Shown here in pieces: positions 9,061 through 22,473 of a stretch of DNA of 64,000 nt; the first letter of the stretch is position 1, and each line of letters opens with the position of its first letter. The notes below the pieces were generated by a model, which saw only the letters and a program-made list of their open reading frames with translations, was not told the DNA's origin and made no database searches. The translations under genes were made by a program, and so were the position numbers. Source of the DNA: Branchiostoma floridae (taxonomy: Eukaryota; Chordata; Leptocardii; Amphioxiformes; Branchiostomatidae). Where the stretch lies: assembly GCF_000003815.2 (NCBI RefSeq), contig NC_049991.1:15704202-15768201 (forward strand), read 5' to 3'.

Positions 9061-11022
9061 TGTTTTGTTTTTTACAGTACAATAGTAAGGGTTATATACT
9101 TTAGGTGAATCTAGGTCAATGAGAGAAGAAAAAGTTGAACCTTTTGGTTTCTTATTGGGCACAATGTTAACTGACAATGCATCATTCCATGCACCTTAGG
9201 TATAATTTAGGTACATGGTAATTAAATGTGTCAAACCAATATGATATGAACTGTTGACAATTATGAATGAAATGTTACCAGTAACCATACTGTAAACCTT
9301 GGTTAGGTTTATAGCAAAGAGGCTATATGAGCCCATGCCGTGAATGGCATGAAAAACTCTGATTCTCTTATTATTTGATACATCATGTAATAGTTTTCTT
9401 TAATAATATATATAATATATATATAATATATATAATCTTTAATAAAACAGACTCTGAGGTATTACAAAAATGTAGTTTCGTAGGTGCGCTTTGGTAAGAT
9501 TGGGATTGCCATCTTGGTTAAATGGGCAGAACTTTCTCTTTGGCTCGGTGACCCTTCCACCTGCAAGCTTAAACAATTACTAGATCTTACCAAGGTTTTT
9601 TTTTAACCATGGATGTTTTTTTTAACCTCCTTGATGTTGCCAATTTTTTTAGTATCAATGGAACGAGACATAAAAAGACGTCTTGGAATCGACCAGTAAA
9701 TTAGATGCAAAAGTAATGGACTCTAGTAATTATTCTACAAGAAGAGATTTCGGTCGGGAGACGACTAAATCGCGGCCGCTACCAGCCCACGGACCAGAAC
9801 GTCTGCTTCCGCTCCAGGCGGCGCGCGCGTTCTATTCTGGAATCAAAAATGACCGCTCCTGATGACATCGCCTCGCGCGGATTGGCGGCAAATGCTTTAC
9901 GCCCTTGAAATGTGTAATAAGTCATATACCAACAAAAAATAGAGAGTTTGCCCTTTCTTACACACTTAATTTCCTGTTGGTTTGAAGTCTACAACACGTT
10001 AAAAACAAGAGGTGAAATCACGCGAAAATAAGCTAATTTCGGGTCGTATTATTGACAGGAAAGCGATAAATCATCGGTACAAAAAACTATAGGAGTACGA
10101 AACAAAGCTGGTAGATTGTAAATAACTTGAAATCAAAAAGATACGTGGTAAAATATTCAAGCAACAGGCTTTTTTGTTGGGGGTGTTAACGCCCGGAATC
10201 ATAGAAAGGACTACTTTCTCTCGCGGAAGGAAAATAAAATTCCATAGAACTCTCGACGTGGCGTGGCGGCTGTCCTTCACCAACTCTAACGGTTTGTTTT
10301 ACCGTTCGAAAAATGCGTTACCATCGCAACCAAAGAACAACTGTTCCAAAGAATGTTCATAGCAGATTACGTAACAAAAGGACACAGTGATCTATGACGT
10401 AAGGTGTGCCAAACGTCACAGATAAATGTGGTTCCTTGCCAGTGCCAAATGTTTGTGGCCACTCTGAACAAAAATCTCTCTCTTTCTCATGTAATTGTGT
10501 CTGGCTTACATCATGATGATCGATCGCAGATACCAAAGGAATGTAGCGCTGTTAGAAGACGCCCCAAATCTTGCGGCTGCTCCACGATGAAATGTTGCAT
10601 TTCAGCACCAAGGACGTCTCCAACAGAGAACACGCCCGTAGTTCACTCTGGGTGACGAAGGTGAAACGCTGCGTTAGTCTTTCTTTATGATCGTGAATGC
10701 TACCAAACTAAAACATGGATGATGAAAGTTTTGAAAATGAAGTCTTTGTTTCTTACACTTGGCTGATGAGAATAATTAACAGTTACAGACTGCCCATCTA
10801 GTCATCATAAACGCGCGGCATCGAACAATGTTCTACAAGACTAGTCGTTACCAAGGACACGTAAACAAACATGGTGTTCGAAAATAAACACGTGCAGAAC
10901 AAATGGTAGCTACATACTGGCATGGCTTCTTTCTATCGCCTCACTGACATCCACACACGCAAGAGAAAGATGCTATATGGCCGTGTTTATAGCGTCGTGT
11001 TCGTTACTGTATCTACACTGCC
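9061..11022. other. Intergenic, no gene seen
   Basis: AT-rich sequence with a TA-repeat cluster near 9400-9432 and a GC-rich patch near 9765-9880 (NotI-like GCGGCCGC at 9772). Only short, unconvincing open frames occur. The 3' part (about 10.4-11.0 kb) precedes the first exon of the next gene and probably holds its promoter, but no TATA box or other element stands out. Confidence 0.5.
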
Positions 11023-14000
11023 ATGATGTTACATAGAAACCTGATTATTCTGTACTTGAGCATCGTCTGGTTAGTCCTTGCTGCGTCAGGTGAGTGACAT
11101 GGAGTAAAACACACTCACTCACTCACAGCCGCAAATGACTCAAAATCTTTCGAATAGCCATGAGTTTAGTATGGGGTTTTTACTGGAATGAGTTGTACAG
11201 TTGCACTATTTTCTTAGGATTTGATGTTCATCTGACTTTCACAAATGCGTGATCCGTCGTCTTAATGTCCCAAATCTTCAAGAATAGTCGAGTCAAGGTC
11301 AAACACAGATTTTGGCTTTAAAAGTAGACTCAAACAACAGACGATGTGGCATAGATTGCTCTTATTTGTTTAGAAAATGCTGAAAGAATGCAGGCGGAGT
11401 GGGTAGAGATAGCGAATGACCTGACGCCCACGGAGTGCGGATGGTTCCTGACAGCGCTTCGGGTCGTCAGTTACGAGCTGCCCAAGGATATGTTTGAATC
11501 GTCCGCCGACATGACTCGTATCGAGTCGCCGGGAGACTGTTTATCCCTGCTACGAGCGTGGCGACGTGAGGACGGCCAGCGGATGGACTGGCCTCACATA
11601 CTCCTGAGACTACGGCAGATCAACCGGCCAGATGTGGCGGACAGTAAGTCAACCCCTCTCCTAACCCTTTGTATATATAGCAGTCACGTTCAATTTGTTT
11701 CTTTTCCCTTGTTTAGCTTTCTATGAACTACCCTGAGTGTCATCCTGGCTAGTGTTTCGGGTGGTTGGTGGGGCGAGAGTAAGGATAGTAACTAGGATGA
11801 CCATCAGGCTAGTTCATTGAAAGCTATCCACCACCTACCATTCCTTAGCCTGGGTACCATCTGGAAAGTAGTTCGCTCCGGCGTTTATTATACACTATAT
11901 ACAGTCACTCCTCGTTCTGACATTTATCATACACAATATACAGTCACTCTGTTGTTCCGTCGGGTAGCAGAAGTGAACATATGATAAGAGCGATCTATTA
12001 CAAGGATGGTACCCATGCTAACCATTCCTAGGATTGAGGTTAGAACGAAACATTATGCAACATGCTGATGTTCTTTTAAGTGAAAGGGTTACCATATTTA
12101 TGTATCATTGCATGTGACGTTTCCCTGTGACGTATGATAACGTTAGCCTGATAGCGTCATCATCTGTGTCGCACCAGATAACACTTCCCTACGTGTTTTC
12201 TTTTAAGAAATATCCGATGAGGTAGCAGAAGTCCAAAAACACGATGTCAACAAGTTGTTCCTTAGCAACCCTTTCCACGACATGATTAAACACCACAGGT
12301 CGACATTCCTTGTGGAACACGCGGACGACAGGACTGCACCTAACGGGCAGCGGGACGCCATGGGAGCCAGGAGTAAAAGACATCTACATTGTAAGCCCTA
12401 TATATCCTTACATGTAGAATGGACCGATACCACATGCCCGTAGCCAGGATTTTGCCTGGGGGGGTTCGTTTTACTCTTTGGCGGACCAACGAGCGCCAAA
12501 GGCGCGAGTTTCCTAGGGGGGTCCGGGGGCATGCTCCCCCGGAAAATTTTGAAAATTGAACTCTCTGAAATGGCATTTCCTGCGTTTTTGAGAGATTTTC
12601 ACACAACTGCTTCAGACATTATTTTATTCGACGAAAACGAAAGATTGGGTACATCAGTTATGGAATGGCACGTCATCACTTCTCCGAACTTTTAACTGGC
12701 TCTGATACCCCATTCAATTTGTATACGACAACCGACACGTAACTTCGAAAACTGGATGATTTACAACGCTCTTGTACTTGAAATGTTTTCCTCTTAGAAA
12801 ATGGCTGAAACTACATCGTGCCAATCAGCTGGCTCTCTCACTGTGTATACCTTTGTTGCACAACAATTGTGCAAGATAAAAAGTATGGCATCTGCATTTA
12901 TTAATCAACTACAGTTCTATAGCTTATCTTAACTTGTGTCGGCGCTGTCATCCACACTCCGCCAAATAAGACTTCCGGGCGACTTTTACCATAGCAACAG
13001 CCAGGCTTGACTTTTTTGACTGCGGTCAGCCACTTTCATTGCCACTCCCGTTAAACTCCAGCTCCGGCCCGCACGGTCCAACTCTTGCCAGCACGGTCCA
13101 GCTCCGGCCCGCTTTGATTCCAGCTCAGGCCCGCACGTTCCAGCTCCGAACTGGAATCAGTGCGGGCCGGAGCTGGACCGTGCGGGCAAGAGCTGGACCG
13201 TGCGGGCTGGAGCTGGAGTTCAACGAGGGTGATGGCGTGAAAGTTGTCTTTCTAACGCATGCCGTGCCCCGCCTCGCACGGGCCGGGTCTTTTACAAAAC
13301 AGTAGCACGCCCCGGACTCAGGAAGAACTAACTGTAAACCGCAGGGTTCATTTTTACTCTATGACAATGTCTCGGAGCAATTTTTCTAGGATTCTAGATC
13401 CGTTGGAAATACAAATTAGTCCGCCCTTTAAAGGTATTGTGCATTCAAAAAACGGACCTTCGAGAAAAAAGCGGACCTTCGAGCCCGCGTGGGGGGTGCG
13501 TCCGCACCCCCCGAACCCCCCTGTCGAACAAATAGAACCCCTTATTCTATTTCGAACACCTCCGTCAAAAACTGCCCCAGCGGGACAGAATGGCTATTTT
13601 TGCCCATCTGTTACCTTGTAGCCTCGCTCCATGGACGCCAAATTCGAATCTTGAAGAATTGTGCTTTGTTTCCACTCGTTTGCAGGGAGAGCCAAACCCT
13701 TGCATATCGGACAACATGCAGTACAAATTTCACCGCAGGAGGAAAACGAGAAAAGTCAGAGAAAGGAGGATGGCGAGTCAGCCTGGCTGGTGGCCATGGT
13801 GGTGGTGCCGTGTGCAGTGGTCGCCATGACAACCGTGCTCCTGGGCATCCTCTGGGCCTACATGTACTATAAACATGGGTGAGAACATCACAGATACAGG
13901 GAACAGACATGAAAAATCTGTTAGAGTTTCTGATATCGTTTTAGTGAGATTCAGGCACAGCTTTGTTCTTGTAACAAGTGGTTATGCAGGCGTACGCACG

Positions 14001-15285
14001 GTTTGGATATAACGTTAGGCAACCATCACAATTTGCCTCTGATTCTGTGTCTTCTGTAGGAAACATTTTCGTCTGAGATGGCTATTCAGGCTGACGAAAA
14101 ACGACATGAAGTTGTATCGTCAGGAAAGACGTTTGAGAAGAAAAGTCTCAGGAAAGACGAGTCGTAACGAACTCTTCAGGACGAAACAAGACCCGATCTC
14201 TGAGCCACTGGGTCTGGGGGCGTGGCGGGAAAATCAGGTCTACCCAGGATGCATCACGGTGCAGGCGGAATTAGACAAGACTTCAGACGGTTCTGTAGAC
14301 GTTGGTATCATCCAGCCAGTTACCATGGCAACCGACACACTGACCTTATTTAGAGAAAACGACAATGTGACCAGACCGAAAAGAAAAAGGGGCAAGGTCC
14401 CTATCATACGGTATGTTGTTTGCGTTAGTAACGCTGAACGTTACCTGTCAAGGAGGATTCTAATAATGGAGCATATCACTGTACAAATATTAGCTCATAT
14501 AACAACAATGGTCCTTTTCATCATCTCTGCTACTACGTGTTGTTGTCTACAAACTCTACTTTTATGCAAAACCTCAGTAAGTTGAAGTTACTTTTGGATG
14601 ATGATCACAAATGACGTTGTAACAAAACATGTATTTCCGTCGCGTTTAGGAAGACTGTTGTTACGGGAAACAACATATATAACAATATGCATGTATTTCT
14701 GATACCTTAATCTTTGAAATCTTTATTAAGATACCATGTTGCAGACTTTTAGTCAAGTCTGAATTGTGTTGGCATTTACATGTCCTCTTCCAAGGATTCT
14801 TGTACTAAAAGTTAAGTACAGGAATTTAAAAACATACCATATTTCAAAATCTTAATCGCTAACATTACGATTTTTATCAAATATCAAGGACCTTTGGTCT
14901 TAGACTACATATTACGAGAATCAAGACAGGTGTTCAGTTATTATGTACTGACATTCACAATGACAGGTGTTCAGTTATCATGTAAAGACATTCACAATAG
15001 TCGACATAGTTTGAAGGATTGTCTTCAAATGTTTTCTCTTCTTACAGTGACGAAACCAGACCGACAGAGAGGCCCGTCATTCCCGCCCTACACCTGCCAC
15101 CTGAGGACGCTGGGAACGAGACTGGGCCGTGGACCTGTCCCACACATGACGTCATGGACGAGTGTCCGATCTGTCATTACCTGGTGACCTCTGTCAATGT
15201 CACGGACAGCCTAAGTTCGCTCAGCCCGTCCCCCAGTGAGTCAAGCCTTACCAGTTTGACCAACACACACCCGGTAGCTGTGTAG
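11023..15285 (+). CDS. Type I membrane protein with N-terminal death-domain-like fold (433 aa, 6 exons)
   Basis: Exons 11023-11089, 11374-11643, 12208-12390, 13686-13878, 14060-14410 and 15048-15285 join in phase with GT-AG borders (1302 nt including stop). Residues 1-22 form a signal peptide (hydrophobic LIILYLSIVWLVLAAS). Residues ~27-113 look like a death-fold domain: a WVEIANDLT first helix, then the family-like SPGDCLSLLRAW helix and ILLRLRQINRPDVAD ending. A single membrane helix follows (about 208-237, WLVAMVVVPCAVVAMTTVLL). The tail of ~195 residues is basic near the membrane and has a CPIC motif close to the Ser-rich C terminus. Poly(A) signal AATAAA at 15624. I know no named ortholog. 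A death fold on the exported side would be odd; if residues 1-22 are instead uncleaved, topology changes. Exon joins are firm, the domain call moderate. Confidence 0.6.
11847..12020. mobile_element. Foldback MITE with 9-bp target duplication
   Basis: The ends are inverted copies of AGCCTGGGTACCATC and GATGGTACCCATGCT. The interior has two copies of a TATACAnTATACAGTCACTC motif. The element is flanked by the direct repeat accattcct at 11837-11845 and 12021-12029, a length typical of hAT-like insertions. A second copy is at 22474-22655. It lies inside intron 2 of the death-fold gene. Confidence 0.75.
12433..13545. mobile_element. Split copy of the CCCGTAGC-type MITE
   Basis: The left part (about 12433-12600) starts catgcccgtagccaggattt and continues through gcgccaaaggcgcgag and a ggggggtccgg stretch. 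The right part (about 13430-13545) has the paired gcggaccttcgag motifs. Both match the full-length copy at 54957-55530. About 800 bp of other DNA, including the hairpin at 13050-13224, separates the two parts, and the right terminal repeat is not seen. It lies in intron 3 of the death-fold gene. Confidence 0.65.
13050..13224. repeat. GC-rich 74-bp-arm inverted repeat (hairpin)
   Basis: Two arms of about 74 bp (13050-13123 and 13151-13224) are reverse complements with only a handful of mismatches, around a spacer of about 27 bp. The arms are built from the short repeated motif cacggtccagctccggcccg. The DNA or transcript could form a very stable hairpin. No flanking target duplication was found. 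Confidence 0.9.
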
Positions 15286-16909
15286 GGGTCACAAAAGTTA
15301 AAAGAACCATTCTCCAAGCAGATGTTTCGCTTCAAGGACGGCATCCGTACGAAACCCCGGCCACTACCTTCCTCCACTCCAGACCTAAACCTCTGCTTGG
15401 ACATAGAAAGAACAAGAATGCGAATATGGACATATGTGACATGACTAATGGCGGGAGAAGAGAGGGAGAACGTGATAAAGACATGTGTTCAATAAGCAAC
15501 GATATCAGTAAGCACCTTAGTTAGCCTTAGAATGCCTACATTTCATTTCACGCCGATGATGTTCTCTTAGTGCCCCGATGTAATGATCTTGCTAGTCAAC
15601 AGCTACCGATTGCCGATCGATACAATAAAAACCTGATTAATAAGCAAGAGATCTGACGTCGTCATATTGTTATGTGTTTGTGTTCAATTCTCTGTAGCAA
15701 GACCTTGACATTGATAGTGTTTCAGGCAATCACAGAAAAGAAGAAAATTCACGACCTGCTTGTTTAATCTCTTATATGTAATGTGTACAGGCATGTGTAC
15801 ATGAACATAGGCGGCGCTTCAACAGGAGACCAAGGTGTTACACGGGCTCCTCGCGCGGCCTGTAAACAGAACATTTTAAGTAGTGTTTTCAAAAGTCTTT
15901 TTAAAAAAAAAGAAGTCTGGACCTGTTTGGGAAAGTACACGTTCTCTTTAAGCAAATTTTCACATTTTTACATGATGATACAACATACCCTTTGAGAGCC
16001 TTCTCTGCAGTACCGCTCCCGACCGCGATCTAAAAATTATTCAAACCGACCGTCAAATTGACAAATTTCGGTCTTTTCGTGAATGGGGAAATGGCGAAAG
16101 GCTCGCAAAGGGGTTTCATTTTTTAAGCTTTTCTAACATTAATTTCGACAATGCGACCATTTTTAGGCCATACTGACAATAATTAAGCCATTTCACAAAT
16201 AAAACAATGGGATATGATATGTTTTCTTCACATTTTACCAACAGAAGTGGTCTAGTATATATTTCCTGTAAACTGTCACGGTCTAAAGGACATTAAAATT
16301 CCTATCGTATTTGTATTGTAGTGAAACAACGCTGTTGAACAAATGCAATGGTGCTTTTGCTTTTTGTCTCTGAATAGATTCAATTTGCTGTACGGTGTAT
16401 GGTTTACTCGTGAATGAAATATAAAATTAGGCGCCGGGAGGAGCAGCTTGATAGAGTCAAGTGATATTTGATAGGATATTACCCATGTATAGACTCCAGT
16501 GTGAAATTCTGAACTCAAATTTAGATTTCATTCTATGTAACCACTTGCTTTTGCTTACGCACAAAACTGATAAGTACTGATCAGGCAACTTCGTTTTGTC
16601 ATTGATAGAATTCTTTGTCAGTCCTCCACAAAGTTGATAGTTTCTGTTCCATCATAATAGTATCGTACATTTTGTGCGTTTGTGTGTAATGTCTATGTAA
16701 AGTTTCCTATTGAAAGCTGGATGACGACGCCTGCCGAAACAACGGGCCCATCTGTTGTCCGTGTATTTGTCTACCTGATGTCTGCCCCAGGCTAGAGAGT
16801 GGATCGAAGATATAACGCTATTTTAACACATCCACTGGCCCACGCCATTTTACTTGCTCTGCGTAAAGTGCGATGGTTCACCTTTGCTAAATACTATTAG
16901 AACTTTGCC
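15286..16909. other. Intergenic, no gene seen
   Basis: This holds the presumed 3' UTR of the death-fold gene up to the AATAAA at 15624 and then unremarkable AT-rich sequence. The promoter of the four-jointed gene must lie in the 3' part, but I recognise no motif. Confidence 0.5.
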
Positions 16910-19900
16910 ATGAAATTATATCAGCAAGGAAACTACAGAGAGGCTGGAGGGAGAAACTCTATAGGGCCTCAACTGGGCCTACTCCTGATCTGTGTGTATG
17001 TGTTGGTAACTGTGCCAGCGGTCTATCTTATAGCACAAACGTTTGAGCAGGTAAGACTGCATCGATGTACCGGTTACGTAATTAGCTGGAATCTTAGCTG
17101 AGTGGGCCAGCTGTTAGATATCACATGTCCTTCATGACCACTTACACAATCCTGACTTCATATCCCCTCCTGTTCTGCCGACCTCTGCATCCATTTGAAC
17201 GTTAGACATTACAACTGACAAGGGGTAGGATAAGGTAGTCTTTTCTGAAAAGACTTGATACCTGTCTGGTAATGTTCAAATTAATCATTTAAATGCGAAC
17301 GAACAACAACGTGAAAAAGACTGGATTCTCACCAATGCAATACTCCCGTGATATGATATTCATTTATGTACAGGATCAGAGGTACAGGATGGAAGCTTCA
17401 CATTTGTTTATTTGAAATTCAGCTCAAGTTAGATAAATATTTGATAATATTGGGGGTCAAAATATCAATATTTAATCTACGGACTAGTCGCTCTTGCCTT
17501 GTCTTTTCCTCCATGGCTACCCCATGTCCTACACTACAGACTGATACTGGCGAGACCAAACGGGAAAGATCCAACATCCTGGAGTCATCGTCGGTCTCCA
17601 TCGAGAACTTATCACACCAGACACCCGGCCCCGTCACACCCACCACTGCCAAACCAATCCGCGCTACCATAGGAACAACAGGAGGACTGGAGTCCGTGAT
17701 GGAGCGGAGGGTCACACTGGAGAACAGGCACGGCTTTCCTATCGTGGAGGACGACATCTTCTGGTCCAGGGAACTAGAGAACGCCCTTCCCAAAGGTTTT
17801 CCAGCCAGATGCTGTAGATTTAGCGCTAGCGTTTAGAAACCATTTTGCTAACAGAACTTGAAAGGCCCTCGCGACTAACGTAAATGTAAATCGAACACCA
17901 GTAAGAAATGTATTTTGAAGTCACATATATACGCGAAAAGTGTTTTGGCATTGAGCCCATCTCAGAAAGGAGTTAGAGTGATTCTAAAACCAGATAGTGC
18001 AAAATAACATGCATACAATGCCACCTTTCCACTTCTCGACGGTCACTAAAACTTTATTTGTGTGACTCTTGATTTTATAATAGGAATATTCCGGGAATAT
18101 GATTCACGCTACAAAAGTATGATACAAAAGACACAAGAAAAAATACATAAAATGTCACAAATTCGTAACGTTACAACGATCCGTCAGATTTTTGGCTGCT
18201 CGCTCATCGGACGCAGCCTTTTGTGCAAAGGGGGTATAACGAAGTCAGCCTACTATACACTCCTGTACTTCACAGGGTTCAGTGAGGTCGAAGCTGACGC
18301 CTGGATGGACAGGACGCGGAAGTCTCGAGTCACGTCCATCCACAGGGCGACCTGGCGCACGTGCGGACAGGGCAAGAACAAACACGTGCGTCTGGCGGAC
18401 GGGACCGCGGCCTGCGCGCGGTACAGGCACCCGTTCATACTGCAGGTCCAGGGTAGGCAGGTATTTCTAGAAGTGGCGAGATAGTAAACACTGTAGAACA
18501 AGGGGAATTTTAAAACCTTACAGAAAACCTTACAAAACTAACAGGCGATGCAGATAGCTCACTGTTTTTTTTTTCAATCTAAACAACCTATGCTATGTTA
18601 GATGTGCTGTGCTCTACTATGTCCAATTTTTTTGCCATGTATAGGCCTCTCATGTACTGTTACAGAAGTGTATGTAAACACTCAAATACATTGACGACAA
18701 CGCGGCCGTATCATAGCCTCTAGTTCTAGTCCTGTAGTTCTAGTTCTAGTTCTAGTCCATAATCTGCAAACTTCCTGGTAGGAAACACTTACAGAAACAC
18801 GTTTCTCGTGAGTAGTGAGGAATAAACTACAATTAAACAAGAGTAAGTGACCACCTCTGCATAAGGACTATCTGCAGTGTGGCCACTTTTTGGTGGTTCA
18901 TTTGATAGTTGTTCCCATTGATACCCTGTTTAAAGTGATCACCTGGCCAGATAGGCCATGTTCTGTCGGACCCGTGAGTGATCGTATTGGGCAACTTTGA
19001 CTGTACTGTACATAGAGATCGTACTGAACATTGAAACATTGTTTTCAAAGTAAAATCTTACATATGTAACGTTAGGTCACTTTCTTTGCCCTTTCTTAGG
19101 CGAGCTGTACTCGTACTACCTGGGCCGTCTGCTGGGCATAGATCACGTACCACCTGTTGTCCTGGCGGTTGTGAACGGTACTGCACCGCTGTGGTCACCT
19201 GTTGCACCCCTTCTGTCCCACATGCAGTGGGAACAGGGCGTGCTGGTGGCGCTCATCCGCTGGATAGACTATTTGAAGAGGTATCAACTTCTTTTTTGCT
19301 TTTTTAAAATCAAAAATCCAAGACGAGTAAGTCTGACTTTGAAGGAAATCTTTTGGCACTTTTACCACTTGCGAAATGTGGCAAAGCAAAGTATGGTGCA
19401 TCGATACAGGTTAGACATCCAACAATAACCACAAATTAATCTCTACAATTGAATATAAACCCATTCTACTGGCATGCCAGTGATCTACCAGTTCCGCCAG
19501 TTTCATAATTTGCCACTGACGAAGAGATTGAGATTGTATCTTAAGATATAGAAAGCAATTATGGATGGTGTGGTATATTTTTGATAGACGACATGACATG
19601 TTTCGCCATAGCTGCACTTTCAAGTCCATTGATACATGTATCGTGTAATACCCAGAGGGAAGATGCCTGTTACGCTACTGGAGGGGGAAGTGTCAGGACA
19701 GGACCGCCGCCTGCTGGCCATGGGAGAACTGCAGCTCCTGGAGCTGATGCAGTGGAGCGACCTGATCATCCTGGATTACATCACTGCCAACTCAGACAGG
19801 TTTGTCATGTCTGTGATCACACAGAATTTGGTTACAAACTATGGTTCACGCGAGACAACATGGTTTCACGCAAGACTATTGTCCACACGAGGCTTTACAA

Positions 19901-22417
19901 AAAAGAGTATGGTGGCAGGACTGACCCAAAAATGACCACTTAAAGAATGAGTCACGTTTAAGCCCGACAGACCGATATACAGACTAGCTTGCAGACCGAC
20001 TGATAAACAGACAACAGACAGACAGACAGATAAGACAGACACATAGACAGATAGAAGGACAGGCGGATAGATGGACAGACAGGCAGACCACTTGTGCATA
20101 AAGGTTACAAAAAACTTGCATTATACATCATGTAACACATATCTTGCGTATCTGCTTGACTTGTCCCTGACAGTGTACCACAAAATTCATTCATATAGAA
20201 AGGCGCCAACAGCACGCCTCATGGCAGATACAGTACGCTCCATTGAGTGTGAATATTCCTGTCTATAAAACAGATAACTGTCAGGAGTCTGGTTAAGCTA
20301 GGTGCCAAACACCGTGGATATCCTTTATTAAACTCATTTATCATTTTGTGGTCTGTGACGATATACACTTAGAATCAATGGCCTTTCCAGACTGCATTCT
20401 TCGGTACGGCTGCTAGCTTGAATTGTCAATGGATAAAATGTAGTACAATAAAATGCGCTTAACTGCTACCAACTGATTTATGTACCAGAAATAATCGTCT
20501 TGTAGTATCGTATCTCCGATATGTGTTGCACTATTGTCAGAGTGGCGTCAAACCAGGACGCAGCCGACCTCAACAACGACCCGGTCCAGATGAGGAACTA
20601 CATCCACAACCTGCAGAAGTCCCAACGCGTTGGCGCTATCTGGCTGATCGGTGAGGAACTGCAAGCCACAGTATTATCAATGATCGTTCAGCAATAATTT
20701 CAAGGGTCGACTACGGGCCATCTAAAGGAGCGTTTCATGATGTGCTGTGCTTGTATATGTCGAAGGCTTGGTACCATGGTCAGATGAATTAAGAGACTAC
20801 ATTTGTACAGTTAGCATGCAAGTCAAATCTACTGTGATACAACAAATCCTATTTCATATCACGCTCGCGGTGTTAACAAAATGTTATGCCAGATTCGGAC
20901 GGGAAGGATTTTGTGTGAGGATATGTCTGAAAACTACATAGTCTTGATTTAAAAAAATAAATTACACAGCAGCCCTGCAGAATCTAGGGGGGGGGGGATG
21001 CCAAATAACCGACGAAAAACACGTACGACACAACGTATAAAACGACACAATACACCACGACACGACAACACAAAAAGCACAGTAAACTGCTACGAAATAA
21101 ACCGTTGTTCTCTTTCTAAATCTCTAGACAATGAAAGCGGACTTATTGACGGATATATGTTACTTCAGGACAAGAGAAACGGTGACAGGTTCACCCGCTT
21201 CCACAGGTAAGGAACCAGAATCCTCATGTTCATTCTATAGAAAGCGGTCCGTCAAGTGTTGTGAATAGTGATAAATGTATTCGCATTAAGGAACAGACTT
21301 CAGCACTTCGGTAGACTGCGAAGGATGCTAGAAGTCAGCTACCATTTGTCACAGCATGCTGAGTCGTTCACTGCGGGGCGGTCGGGTTAAAACCACTTGT
21401 CCACAGCTGACCACGTAGCTTTTGTAAATCGTTAGCCACTTATTGGATTCCCCTTAATGGTACTTACTCACGGTCAAGATCGATTTCCCGCGCGTACTGC
21501 CGGTTCGATCGGCGTGGGTTTGCGGGCACTCCGGCTCAGTGGGGTTCAAAAGAGTCCAGGAAAATTGGTCCACTATGGTGGTCGTCAGAACGACTCCCAG
21601 CTTGAGTGATGTGTGAAAATCAGGCGTGCACATGGGTGGGGTAACCACTGTTGTCTGTATATCTGTTCCGAAGAAGACTTTAGGCTATTGTTGTTAAACA
21701 ATTGTTGTCTGACAGTGTGCTTCAAGTTATAGAAAATTGGCAGGGTTAGTAAATACAACGAATGGTTGCACTTTGCACTCAAAAAGCTATTAAGGAAAGC
21801 CAATTTGTAGAAAAAAACTGAATTGACAAAGAGGAACTTTGTACCATCTGTAGACCAAAGTAGAACGTAGCAACATTTACACTTCATAGTCTTTTTCGTC
21901 ATTGAGGGACTTGGGCATGCGTTTTGTAGACCAGTAGTCTATATGTTTTTGCGTTTGATAATTTCTTGACACCATCGTATTCATTTGAGCTTATTTTATG
22001 TTTTACATGTATGCTGTTGTACATATGATCAATGGCGGCGCTAAAACAAATTTCGTGTCCTAAAACTTGAATGTGTAATCACTGTCTGCAATTATCTTTA
22101 TTAAGAAGATGCAGAATTGTCTCTACATTTAATTAAAAGAAAACAAACTTCTCTTTGTCCAAATGTACAGATTTATGTTGGAGCGGATGTGTTTGTTCCG
22201 GAGATCGACCGTGAAGCGAGTGGAGGAGTTACACAGTCTCGGTACCGGAGCCGCGGAGTTCCTTCTGCGGACCGTGGCTCACCACGAGCCGCTAACCGGG
22301 CTGCTGCCCCCCGTACCGTCCAAGATTCACCTGGACAGGACCCTGGCGGACAGGATAGCTCACGTGTACAACAGGATACGGCACTGCATGCTCGCTAACA
22401 TGTCACCGATGTACTAA
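16910..22417 (+). CDS. FJX1: Four-jointed box kinase (Golgi cadherin kinase), 444 aa, 8 exons
   Basis: Exons 16910-17050, 17540-17795, 18276-18452, 19100-19280, 19656-19799, 20541-20650, 21128-21206 and 22171-22417 join in phase (1335 nt including TAA); human FJX1 is about 437 aa. Residues ~24-44 are an uncleaved type II signal anchor, as expected for a Golgi enzyme. Conserved family blocks follow in order: VEDDIFWSRELE, LPKGFSE, HVRLADGTAACARYRHPF, LYSYYLGRLLGIDHVPPVVLA, MQWSDLIILDYITANSDR, then DNESGLIDGY and a C-terminal HHEPLTGLLPP. D337-N338-E339 is the DNE motif known to be required for Drosophila Four-jointed kinase activity. In that family the protein phosphorylates cadherin repeats of Fat and Dachsous to tune planar polarity and Hippo signalling. 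Vertebrate FJX1 is intronless; this copy has seven introns. Confidence 0.93.
18718..18757. repeat. AGTTCT short tandem repeat
   Basis: About five or six hexamer units of agttct with interruptions, inside intron 3 of the four-jointed gene. Confidence 0.8.
19990..20090. repeat. GACA-rich microsatellite
   Basis: A degenerate array of gaca/gata tetramers lies in intron 5 of the four-jointed gene. Confidence 0.8.
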
Positions 22418-22473
22418 AATGTGGACATACATGTAGTAAATTTTAGTAATTACAGATTATCGATAAACCATTA

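Noticed and set aside
13489-13910. Overlapping frames of 79-127 codons around the death-fold gene's membrane exon
   Set aside because: They are other-frame shadows of exon 4 (13686-13878) and of the adjacent MITE fragment.
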